Shown here piece by piece: positions 1 to 7,425 of a stretch of DNA of 11,957 nucleotides. Source of the DNA: Isohypsibius dastychi (Eukaryota > Tardigrada > Eutardigrada > Parachela > Isohypsibiidae); NCBI GenBank assembly GCA_034696485.1, contig JAQIWT010001200.1, positions 1 to 11,957 on the forward strand, in the 5' to 3' direction. The notes beneath the pieces were generated by a model. That model was not told where the DNA came from. It saw only the letters and a program-made list of their open reading frames with translations, and searched no databases. The position numbers and the translations under genes were made by a program. Position 1 is the stretch's first letter, and each line of letters starts with the position of its first letter.

Positions 1-1040
1 GATCGGATAAAATCCACCCAGTCCCTCGACATCGCCAACCAAATCAAACAAGCGTTCCTCCGTCTCGACAACGACTTGTCCTCCTGCGGTCTCGAAACTC
101 TCGATTGCGACGGCGAAGTTGTCGACAACGTCAACCTGGAAAATTTGGCGAGTTGCCTTAGTGGAGCAGTTGTCTGCTTAGCTTACGTTACAGAATGTGA
201 CCTCTACGTCGCCAGTACCGGAGATTGTGCCGGCCTAATGGGAAGTGTGGAGGAGGATGGCATTTGGAAGACAAAATCCCTGTCTGAACAACATACACAT
301 TTGAACGAGGCGGAAGTAAAGAGAATTTTCAAGGAGCATCCAAAGGAAGAGAGCACAGTGATCCAAGCGGAAAGACTGTTGGGGCAACTGTATCCTTTGA
401 GAGCGTTTGGTGATTGTCAGTATAAATGGCCGACTGATAAACTGAAGAAGATTCTGAGACATCATCAACTGATGCATCTGATGCCAAATAACTATCACAC
501 TCCACCTTACCTCACAGCGGAACCATCTGTAAGAACACTTCTTGGATCTCTGTTTCCGGAGTTTTCTTTTCAATGTGAAAATCGCGTTATTCTTTGTTTT
601 AGATAGTGCATCATAAGCTGCAAGCAAATGACAGATTTATGCTTCTTTCGACCGACGGTTTATTCGACTTTCTCAGCGCAGAAGGTGCTACTCAATTGGT
701 CACGGAGCACATGAGTGGAAGACGTGCTCTTCAGCCATTCACATTGAACAAGAACTCCGGAGTGACTTTAGCTGAACTGAATGTCATGTTGAAGAAGCGC
801 TCGATTTCACAAGTGAAGAAGCCGGATGACCAGAATGTTGCCACGCATGTTATTCGTCATACTTTGGGGAGAACGCAGGTCGGACTGGATATGGTCAAGT
901 TGTCTAAAGCGCTGAGCGCCAGCGTCGAAGAAGCCAGATATCAGCGCGATGATATGACGGTGCAGGTTGTGTTTTTTGATACGGATTATTTGAGGTTGTT
1001 CTCGCCGATGGAATCTGGGTCGTCAGCGAAGCCGGTGTGA
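1..1040 (+). CDS. PDP1: Pyruvate dehydrogenase phosphatase catalytic subunit (PDP), C-terminal part
   Basis: This PP2C-family Ser/Thr phosphatase dephosphorylates the E1 subunit of pyruvate dehydrogenase in the mitochondrial matrix and reactivates the complex. The reading frame is open from base 1, so the N-terminus lies outside the window. Exons are 1-528 and 603-1040, joined by a 74-bp GTAAGA...TTTTAG intron in phase 0, giving 321 residues. Visible PP2C motifs are RLDND near the start, ASTGD (codons 211-225), RAFGD (400-414), STDG (648-659) and the final RDD metal-binding pair (945-953). PDP-specific stretches include PNNYHTPPYLTAEP and ATHVIRH, which set it apart from generic PP2Cs. All metal-binding acidic residues I can check are present, so the enzyme looks functional. 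Vertebrates have PDP1 and PDP2, and the symbol is given for the family. The last codons and the 3' flank recur at 3543 and 5117. The next clear genes face it tail to tail. Confidence 0.93.
529..602 (+). other. Intron in the PDP gene
   Basis: A 74-bp phase-0 intron with donor GTAAGA and acceptor TTTGTTTTAG. Removing it joins ...TAEPS to IVHHKLQ..., which restores the continuous PDP alignment across the YLTAEP / DGLW region. The intron contains in-frame stops, so it must be spliced. Confidence 0.9.
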
Positions 1041-1170
1041 ACTGAGTTGTGATTTGTAGTGTGACGTTTTGCTCTTATTTTGGCAGTTGGGTTGCCATTT
1101 TAACGAATTGTGTGAATAGCAAAATGTGTAAAGTATTTATGGTGTTGGCTGGTGACCTTTTGCCGCTATG
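994..1170 (+). repeat. PDP 3' end, copy A of a three-copy segmental repeat
   Basis: This stretch covers the last ~15 codons of PDP, its stop codon and about 130 bp of 3' flank. It is recognisably related to 3543-3715 (copy B) and 5117-5375 (copy C). Shared blocks include TCTCGCC-GATGGAATCTGGG, TGAGTTGTGATTTG, GGCAG-TTG-GTTGCCATTT, TTGTGTGAATAGCAAAA and TTGGCTGGTGACCTTTT. Copy A sits in the functional gene and is the likely source. Confidence 0.8.
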
Positions 1171-1387
1171 TGCGGGTGTGCTAAGCCACAGTCATGCAGA
1201 TCTGCCTTTTCAGAGATTTTCAATTCTTTGAAGTTTGGCAGGGAAGAATATTTCATTTTGGACTGCAAGATCTGAAAACCAGAACAACAAGGAAACGGGT
1301 TCTCGTTTATCAAACTAGCAGCTTTCACATCGATCGCTATACTTGGAACACTTGAAAGGTACACACAACGCAGGTTATTTGCGCATA

Positions 1388-1896
1388 TCATAACTCCTTG
1401 GAATACAGTTTTAGATCTCGTACGTTCGGTACTCTGAAGCAGCAGAAAACTTTGTTCCGAAAAACCACACAACCAGTTTCCGCTTGAGATCGCTGCTCAC
1501 GAACCTTGCTCTGAAACTTCGATAAATTTGATTACAAGTCTTTCGGTGTACTGTATGCTGAAAATTGCTCAGAAAATTCTACCTTTTTTAACGTCTTCAG
1601 GGTAGAGACGTGCTGTGTTATCCACTCTCTACAAAAGGCAAGTCTCGTGATTTATAAATAATTCAGCACTTCCACAACCAGAGAAAAAATAACCACAAAA
1701 CTTAAATATTCTTCACACGATAAAATTGTATTGATCAGTTGAGAATCAGAACTGATATGCTTACATCTGCCATTCCCGATTTTGTGGCAGCGCCTCCCGG
1801 TTGTTCACCAATGATCAGATGTTTCCTCGTCGACACCCCATCATTCGATTCTCGTCCGGTCTCTAACAAACCATCGGATTTTTGTTCCTCTGACAT
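1388..1896 (-). CDS. Candidate small two-exon hypothetical protein
   Basis: A tentative model. An ATG at 1896 (reverse strand) opens a frame beginning MSEEQKSDG. After 44 codons (1896 down to 1765) comes a GTAAGC donor. A GAAGTTTCAG acceptor lies at 1511, and a frame from 1510 to a TGA at 1388-1390 stays open in the matching phase, giving about 84 residues in total. The first exon has coding-like composition (Glu, Gly and Ser rich, polar), and the second is basic with a CC pair. The 254-bp intron would be longer than others in this window. I recognise no family, no domain and no polyadenylation signal. It could equally be a chance pair of frames. Confidence 0.2.
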
Positions 1897-2554
1897 TTCA
1901 GCCAAATTCCAGAAAGTATATACTCCAAACACAGACCGCTTTCGACAAGATCTATCCTCAAAATCTGCGCCGTATTTCTGAGCACCAGTTAGTCAGATGC
2001 TGCATGTGCGATGTGTGTGATGTGCGTCTCGGGAAATCCCGTCGCAGCTTTGCTCCACTGCTTGCCTTATTCGTCTTATCTAAGTGGATCCTACTTGGAA
2101 GTTGCGTTCCTACCGTATGATCTACGACCAAAGGCGTACGCCGACAAGTGAGCTAAAATTAACTCTGAACTGCTGCTTCAGAGGCAGCTCTTGTGATCAA
2201 CTTCGGAAGGCCGGTTCAGAATTGAAAGTTGATGCGTCGATGACCCTCATGGTAAGTAGAAAACATCAGCAGAAAAGAGTTCCACTTTTCAGCGACCCAG
2301 TCGTTCGTTGGTTGCCTCCCTTAGAAGATGTTAGATGATGAACGCAACTATGCATTCGACAAAAACATTTGTGGAAGGGTGCACACCGTTGTCAACTAAA
2401 AGGTAATAGCCTTTCAATTTGAGCGTTTGTTGCGCGGTTTCGGAAAATTCTCCTGCATTGCTTTTATGTTTAAAGTCTCAGTTCCTCGTTCTCGGGAGCT
2501 TTTTTCGAGTGATAGTTGAGGGTTTCAAAAGACAGCATTGTTGCTGTCCAACAG

Positions 2555-2635
2555 CATTGGGGCATTGGTGATACAGTATTTGTTGATTGGGAGAAAGCGA
2601 AGCGAGCAGGGGAGTGGCAAACGCCAATTGAAATA
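2555..2635 (+). pseudogene. Possible isolated exon fragment resembling meckelin (TMEM67)
   Basis: Twenty-seven codons containing TVFVDWEKAKR are preceded by CAACAG and followed by GTGATT, both usable as splice signals in phase 0. The FxDWE+xK pattern recalls the FFIDWERPK segment that follows the membrane domain in meckelin. No further meckelin-like exon is visible on either side. The match is short and may be chance, so treat this as a lead only. Confidence 0.12.
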
Positions 2636-3376
2636 GTGATTATCAGGGTCGCTTGCCCCTCGAAACAGGGATTTCGATATCTGGGGGCGGTTTCGATTTG
2701 ATTTTCGGTAGCAGAAGTGCATTTGTGATATTTTGCCTTCCGGACTCCAGAATAGCCTGAATCAGAACGGAGTAGCCAGTGTACTGGTCATTGGTCCCCA
2801 TTTCGACTGCGATTGCACGATAATCAAAACCTGCTGAAATCGAGCTGTAACTTAACGAAAGTTTATTGGGTAAGTGTTACGACCAACTCAGCTACTCTCA
2901 CAGTGTTTGGCACACCAATCCAAATGCTTCGAAAGCAATATGACATCTCTTGTCGAGCTAGATTGCGGATGCAACCACGGTAACAGACACAATTTAGACG
3001 CAATTTCCCTGTCGGGGAACGCTTATGGGTCGCGTACATGTTTCAGCTTGGCAGATGTATCCTGAACCGCAGCTTTTGACACAGTCGTCGTTGATGACGC
3101 AATCTGCTGAAACGAAGATCAGTAGCATCGCAATGCTGATCAACACCATCAAATAGTGCGACGACAAATTTCACCATCTTTGTTCTGCAATTGTAGAACA
3201 TAGAAAGCTGTCTTTACTACGTTAGTACAGAACAGTCTGTCAATCTCATGCATGCGAAAGCATGTACTGTACTTACAATTGCCAGACCGGTGGTTGCAGT
3301 AAAGTAAGAATGGACAAGGAAACCAAAGCAGATGTGTGGTACATGATAAAGGGTTCCGCATTAATAAAGTATTCAA

Positions 3377-3433
3377 GTACTCCGTCCTCTCGTGTAATTG
3401 GACACCCTTTTCGCTGGATCAATCGGCTCACCA
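3377..3433 (+). repeat. Inverted repeat, left arm (57 bp)
   Basis: It begins GTACTCCGTCCTCTCG and pairs with the reverse complement of 3479-3535 at 54 of 57 positions. The outer 32 bp are identical. A 45-bp spacer (3434-3478) separates the arms. The size suggests a foldback element remnant or a local inverted duplication, and no coding function is evident. Confidence 0.9.
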
Positions 3434-3478
3434 AGTGCGCAGCCAGAGGGTAAACCCGGAGCTCACGCATTGTATGTG

Positions 3479-3535
3479 TGGTGAGCCGATCGATACAGCG
3501 AATAGGGTGTCCAATTACACGAGAGGACGGAGTAC
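3479..3535 (-). repeat. Inverted repeat, right arm (57 bp)
   Basis: Reverse-complement partner of 3377-3433 with three mismatches (TTTTCGC/TATTCGC, CTGG/CTGT, TCAA/TCGA). It abuts the 5' edge of the PDP-tail copy B, so the foldback may mark the breakpoint of the segmental duplication. Confidence 0.9.
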
Positions 3536-3542
3536 ATATTAA

Positions 3543-3715
3543 AGGGTTCTCGCCGATGGAATCTGGGCCGTCTGCGGAAACCCTGATTTGTGATTGGTAT
3601 TATGAAACCTGGCTCTTAGTACGGCAGTTTGGTGGCCATTTCAATGGATTGTGTGAACAGCAAAAGCCTTGGATTATTTGTCGTATTGGCTGATGACCTT
3701 TTCCCTTGTAGCAGG
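3543..3715 (+). pseudogene. PDP 3' end, copy B (nonfunctional fragment)
   Basis: A decayed copy of 994-1170. The coding end (FSPMESG in PDP) is recognisable as FSPMESGPSAE. About 12 bp covering the PDP stop codon region is deleted, but alignment resumes through GGCAGTTTGGTGGCCATTT, GGATTGTGTGAACAGCAAAA and TTGGCTGATGACCTTTT. It lies about 95 bp beyond the 3' end of the first methyltransferase gene and forms a duplication unit with it. Confidence 0.75.
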
Positions 3716-3808
3716 GATTTTCATACTCGTAGCAGAAACAGTCAGGGGAAACTTAAGGTTCCAAGCCTTTTTGGGGTATGGTGTTCAACACGATGAACAA
3801 AATAATTG

Positions 3809-4555
3809 TTAAATCAATTCAGGCTTGACAGCCAACATTCCAGCAAATTCTCGCCCGTCACCCTTGAATGCCTCAAAAACCGGTCCAATATCGATGAAAC
3901 CAGCCTTTTCTACCACAAATCCAGCTAATTTCGCCTCGCGCTCCAGAATATCCGGATCCAAAGCATGGAGGAAATCCGGCATTTTGATCGACATGCTTGG
4001 CACTGGGTATCCTGTTCCCGGCCACTCCTCTCCATCCATCCTCCGTTTTTCGAATACCTTGCTTACCGTCAGATCACGAAATGTGGTGGTCGTGGTTATG
4101 CCCAATTTTCCGCCAGGTTCCATGAGCTGATGAAACATTTTGAAGCACTTTCTGACATCTTCCGGCTGTAAAAAGTGGAGCCAGCTGGCCGCGAATATTC
4201 CGGCTAAAGATCCATGAGTGATCTTTCCACCAAGTTCTAAAGCGTTACCTGGGATGAGCTGAACGCGCTCTTTATCGGATTGTGAGAGCGAGTTGATGAA
4301 GATATCAAGTTGATCTTTGGACAGGTCGTTGGCGATGATCTTGCAGGCGCCTGCTGCGAGAAAGCGTTTAGTAGTGGCGCCGTATCCACAACCAAAAGCC
4401 CCGATGGTGCCTATGGTTGACCCCGCAAAACGGGTGAATTCCTCGATGTACTCGTCATTATAGTCGAGCTCGAACCCGAAATGGCTGAGCGTTCTGCGTG
4501 CGGTGGTTAGTCCAACGGTTGTGATCTCAGGAGCAGATGTGTTGTTGCTGGACAT
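3809..4555 (-). CDS. Intronless class I SAM-dependent methyltransferase, copy 1
   Basis: 248 residues, single exon, reading to lower coordinates. The fold is class I (Rossmann) methyltransferase. Motif I is IGAFGCGYG (residues 51-59), the end of beta-2 is IIANDLS (73-79), beta-3 is VQLIPGNALEL (98-108), beta-4 is LAGIFAASWLHFL, and then comes LMEPGGKLGIT. The start is fixed by an in-frame TAG 30 bp upstream and by alignment to copy 2. By eye the two copies are about 75% identical. Oddly, this copy has Ala53 where the family has the acidic residue of motif I, and Asn104 where copy 2 has Asp, so SAM binding may be weakened. The substrate is unknown; the overall look is of bacterial small-molecule or fatty-acid/quinone-type methyltransferases. 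The lack of introns and this resemblance make horizontal acquisition possible but unproven. Confidence 0.85.
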   Translation of the reverse strand: MSSNNTSAPEITTVGLTTARRTLSHFGFELDYNDEYIEEFTRFAGSTIGTIGAFGCGYGATTKRFLAAGACKIIANDLSKDQLDIFINSLSQSDKERVQLIPGNALELGGKITHGSLAGIFAASWLHFLQPEDVRKCFKMFHQLMEPGGKLGITTTTTFRDLTVSKVFEKRRMDGEEWPGTGYPVPSMSIKMPDFLHALDPDILEREAKLAGFVVEKAGFIDIGPVFEAFKGDGREFAGMLAVKPELI

Positions 4556-5116
4556 TTTTGCGAATGGAAATGCTGAATATGGCTATGCTACTGATATGCG
4601 TGTCATAGCGGTAGAATCTACGGGACTGTTCGACCATCCGACGGAAGCAGACAGTTCTGCAGTTTACAACGAATTATGCGTTCTCTGAAAACGCAAAAAG
4701 AACACAATACCTTAGAAGTCGAACAACGAAACTGGCTTAGTGGGAATTGCAACTGGTAGATGAATTGGTCTCGCTATCGGTACAGCTATCGCTATCTATC
4801 ATCGGCTGCAGCAGATGATTAGAATAGTCGAGACTCAAGAGAGAAAATCGCAGAAATACGTCTCGCAGAGAAGCAAAAAGCTGGAGATTGATTATTATCA
4901 GCATAAATGACGCCGTACCCTTGCGCTGATAACAGGTCATCTGGCTTTGCCTGTTCTTACATGGTAACTGACGAAACTTTCACATAAGCTTTGCCAAGAC
5001 CGCCGAAAAACAAACCATTCAGCAAACCAAAGATACGCCTGAGCATTTCTTCGGAATTAGAAACTGCCTAGTAATAATTCTCGATACTTTGTCTACGTCG
5101 TACGTCTCATGGCGAG
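4556..5116. other. 5' flank of methyltransferase copy 1; no gene seen
   Basis: The first ~150 bp upstream of the start matches the upstream region of copy 2 in patches, for example CTGTTCGACCATCCGACGGA against TTGTTCAACCAGCCAGCTGA at about 6313-6332. A patch near 4846-4877 (CGCAGAAATACGTCTCGCAGAG) resembles 6532-6560. This supports duplication of the promoter region with the gene. At about 4770-4800 there is a short run of GCTATC-like units. Short open frames here are unrecognised. Confidence 0.6.
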
Positions 5117-5375
5117 CTAGATGGTATCCTGGCCGTCTGCGAAACCGGTGTGAATTGAGTTGTGATTTGCAGTGTGACAATTTGCTGTTGTTCTGGCAGT
5201 TTGATTGCCATTTTAGAGTTGAATCGAAAACTTTCTTGATCCCCTGGCGGTTATATCTGCGTTCAGAAACGAGATACTCGAGAGTGATTGTATGGATTTC
5301 GGACTGTCTGAATGAACAGCAAATTTCTGAATATTTATTAAAGTAGTTTTGGCCGGTGAACTTATGCATATGCGT
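5117..5375 (+). pseudogene. PDP 3' end, copy C (nonfunctional fragment, with insertion)
   Basis: The third copy of 994-1170. It keeps GTGTGAATTGAGTTGTGATTTG, which copy B has lost, including the position of the PDP TGA. An insertion of roughly 80 bp (about 5224-5303) splits it before TGAATGAACAGCAAATT and TTTTGGCCGGTGAACTT. It shares GGCCGTCTGCG with copy B against GGTCGTCAGCG in copy A, so B and C are probably closer to each other. It lies about 120 bp beyond the end of methyltransferase copy 2. Confidence 0.75.
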
Positions 5376-5493
5376 CCTTGACATCATCATGTAGCGCTAG
5401 CTCCACGTGAGAACCTTGCAAACCAGCTATGCACGAAACGTTGTCTCAAATCGCACATTGTTATGACAATCTCAAAACATAGAGAACAAAGTT

Positions 5494-6243
5494 TTACAGT
5501 TGTGGTTTAACGGCCAGCAGTCCAGCCCATTCCTTCCCGTCTGCTTTAAGTCCCTCGAACACCACTCCGATATCAATGAAGCCAGCTTTTTCCACCACGA
5601 ATCCCGCCAGCTTTGCCTCGCGTTCCAGGATATCAGGGTCCATTCCATGAATGAAATCTGGCACACGGATGGACGGCATCGGTTTTGGGCACCACATTCC
5701 GGGCCACTCCTCCCCGTCCATCCTGCGTTTTTCAAATACATCACGTGATGTTTGTGATATATCACGAAATGTGGTGGATGAGGTCACGCACAATTTCCCG
5801 CCTGGTTTTATGAGCTGATAAAACATTTTGAAGCACTTCCTGGCATCTTCTGGTTGCAAAAAGTGGATCCAGCTAGCCGCGAATATTCCGGCTAAAGATC
5901 CATGAGCGATCTTTTCACCGAGTTCCAAAGCGTCACCTGGGATGAGTTGGACACGCTCTTTATCAGATTGTGGGAGCGAGTTGAAGAAGATATCAAGTTG
6001 GTCTATGGACAGATCGTTGGCGATGATCTTGCAGGAGCCAGCCGCGAGAAATCGTTTGGCGGAGGCACCGTATCCACAACCGAAATCCCCGATGGTACCT
6101 TTGGTTGACCCCGCAAAACGAGTGAACTCACCGATGTACTCGTCGTTATAGTTGAACTCGAGGCCGAAATTGTTGAGCGTATGTCGTGCGGTGGTTGAAC
6201 CGACGGTCAAGATCTCAGGAACAAACGTGATGCTGTTGGACAT
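5494..6243 (-). CDS. Intronless class I SAM-dependent methyltransferase, copy 2
   Basis: 249 residues, single exon, paralogue of 3809-4555. SAM-site motifs are canonical: GDFGCGYG with Asp53, IIANDLS, and LIPGDALEL with Asp104. The ASWIHFLQPED and KPGGKL segments follow. An in-frame ATG 66 bp further upstream (6309) would add 22 residues rich in Ser, Ala and Thr. I prefer 6243 because it aligns with the only possible start of copy 1. If the longer form is used, the extension could act as a targeting peptide. The C-terminal half (EKRRMDGEEWPG, and DPDILEREAKLAGFVVEKAGFIDIG, described here in two parts) is almost unchanged between the copies. That indicates selection on protein sequence in at least one of them, most likely this one. 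The enzyme is probably soluble, and its substrate is unknown. Confidence 0.87.
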   Translation of the reverse strand: MSNSITFVPEILTVGSTTARHTLNNFGLEFNYNDEYIGEFTRFAGSTKGTIGDFGCGYGASAKRFLAAGSCKIIANDLSIDQLDIFFNSLPQSDKERVQLIPGDALELGEKIAHGSLAGIFAASWIHFLQPEDARKCFKMFYQLIKPGGKLCVTSSTTFRDISQTSRDVFEKRRMDGEEWPGMWCPKPMPSIRVPDFIHGMDPDILEREAKLAGFVVEKAGFIDIGVVFEGLKADGKEWAGLLAVKPQL

Positions 6244-6309
6244 TGTGGCAAATTGAGATGCCGAACTTGCACTTGTTGCTGTTAGTATGCTAGAATGCCA
6301 TCTACACAC

Positions 6310-6884
6310 GCTCGATTGTTCAACCAGCCAGCTGAAGAAGTGTCAGATGACGGGCAACACTGCGGGTCCTGACGAATGCAAGTTTAAGAAAAAGTACCGG
6401 TTCAGAGCGCACTTCTTCTCGGTAATGTTGTCGCCTCTACGAGATCAGTTCAACCAGGAAAGATAACTTTCCCTTAGGCCTTGCTGATTACTGAATAACC
6501 CTAAACCAGTCGATCAATGCAGTCAACAGAGAAATACGCAGAATCCGCAGAAATACTCATCAGTGAGATAAGATAAGCAGTTGTATCGGTCTATAAGGTC
6601 GGACGGCTCATTTCGAACACGAACAGTTTAACAATTTAGACAAGTACCAACGAGGATGACCGAGTAGTTAGCACATGAGACTCTATTCCGACATCTAGGA
6701 TACGGCCACTGTCGTGACCAAAATTAATCGAAACAGAGAACAATGAAGTAGTTATCTGATTTCCCGTTTTGCCTGATGTCCACCCGCACTTGTCCAACTA
6801 CAGACCGCCACCATTACCATTAGAAAACAGGGAAAATCGGAACGGGTGGGAAAACGGGAAAATTATCTGTCACCAAACTCTGAA
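6310..6884. other. 5' flank of methyltransferase copy 2; no gene seen
   Basis: No coding region is supported. The proximal part is partly homologous to the flank of copy 1. A short imperfect inverted pair, TTTCCCGTTTTGCC at 6760-6773 and GGGAAAACGGGAAA at 6848-6861, spans about 100 bp, and TTATCTG lies outside both arms in the same orientation. The stretch ends where the GPCR-flank repeats begin. Confidence 0.5.
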
Positions 6885-7237
6885 ATTTCCTCTCGATATT
6901 CCCTCAAGCTGGTCGACTTTCATCATAGCGCTTATTGATCGAAAGTCACGATAATGGTTGTCATGTTGATCAACCATGATAGGACAACCATTACCAGATG
7001 ATGCACTTAAATTTTACGGGCCACTGGGTTCTTGAGGTAGCCAATTTGCCAATTATTCGTTCATGGGTTACGTTAGGCACAAAGAGTGGTTCTTAAGCCA
7101 TTCGATTTCAATGCAGCGAATCCTGATAAAAACATAAGCAACTCTATACATTTCATAATCGCGTTATTCCTTGATGCGCGCTTGATGTCCTGGGGAACAT
7201 TACTGCGATGTGGTGAGCGAAAAACATTTCCAGTTTC
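6885..7237 (+). repeat. GPCR 5'-flank repeat, copy 1
   Basis: It matches 7642-7978 over most of its length. Shared blocks include TTCAAGCTGGTC-ACTTTCATCA, GGTTGTCATGTTGA-CAACCATG, GGCACAAAGAGTGGTTCT, GAATC-TGATAAAAACATA, CTATACAT, and GATGCGCGCTTGATGTCCTGG. The more diverged third copy lies directly upstream of the intact receptor at 8097-8519. Here the repeat runs almost straight into receptor coding sequence at 7249. Confidence 0.88.
6952..6993. repeat. Nested hairpin in GPCR-flank copy 1
   Basis: TAATGGTTGTC (6952-6962) and GACAACCATTA (6983-6993) are perfect 11-bp inverted arms. The palindrome GTTGATCAAC lies between them at 6966-6975. The right arm is not preserved in copy 2. Confidence 0.7.
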
Positions 7238-7248
7238 TACTGTACAAT

Positions 7249-7425
7249 ACCATGGACCACTCATTATTCCGGTTTACGTACCTGGTTCATTGCCGTCATG
7301 ACCAACGCGATATTTGGTGCCATTTGCAACATGGCCCTGGCGTTGACAGTTATGGCAACACCAGAAATAATGAAAACTTACAAAACCTACGAAACTTATC
7401 TGTCACCAGCTCCGGATTTTGCTTT
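7249..7425 (+). pseudogene. Truncated GPCR fragment (TM1 region only)
   Basis: Bases 7249-7368 repeat receptor bases 8565-8684 with few changes. They encode the same frame, from PWTTHYSGLRTWF through MTNAIFGAI to MALALT, up to the end of TM1. After ACACCAG the match breaks; a short patch (CTTATCTGTCA-C-GCTCC) around 7396-7411 corresponds to the receptor near 8697. The following frame soon leaves the receptor sequence and lacks TM2-TM7. It cannot make a receptor. It is a fragment left by incomplete duplication or deletion. Confidence 0.88.

Larger units (their letters stand above)
1197..3376. other. Largely unassigned stretch between PDP and the inverted repeat
   Basis: About 2.2 kb without a confidently recognisable gene. 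It has short open frames on both strands and an AT-rich segment around 1640-1735. A GTAAGT...TTTTCAG pair at about 2251-2291 encloses only 41 bp inside a short plus-strand frame (from about 2084 to 2338), and I do not recognise the encoded peptide. A short frame around 2949-3065 is also unrecognised. The weak minus-strand two-exon candidate and the meckelin-like fragment are listed separately. If the methyltransferase duplication originally had a unit here, no remnant is visible by eye. Confidence 0.6.

Noticed and set aside
235-627. Minus-strand frame opposite the PDP exon
   Set aside because: It overlaps the PDP exon and its intron, while the plus-strand frame has all PP2C motifs.
2251-2291. 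GTAAGT...TTTTCAG pair as an intron
   Set aside because: At 41 bp it is shorter than every supported intron here, and the flanking frame reads through it without a stop, so splicing is not needed.
3247-3262. GCATGCGAAAGCATG mini-hairpin as a regulatory RNA
   Set aside because: A five-base stem with a GAAA loop is common by chance and has no context supporting function.
3273-3693. Several short frames around the inverted repeat sharing GCPITREDGV
   Set aside because: The shared peptide arises because the same DNA is present in both orientations; no start, codon bias or family supports coding.
3825-4171. Plus-strand open frames across methyltransferase copy 1
   Set aside because: They lie antisense to a frame with clear methyltransferase motifs that is conserved in copy 2, and their own products match no family.
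4737-4940. Minus-strand 67-codon frame, hydrophobic then Ser/Thr rich
   Set aside because: It lies in methyltransferase flank DNA, has no recognisable domain, and its acidic tail comes from the GCTATC-like repeats.
5019-5390. Minus-strand 123-codon frame
   Set aside because: It is antisense to the PDP-tail copy C and its insertion, and the equivalent frame is not kept in copies A or B.
5902-6151. Plus-strand open frames across methyltransferase copy 2
   Set aside because: Antisense shadows of the conserved minus-strand gene.
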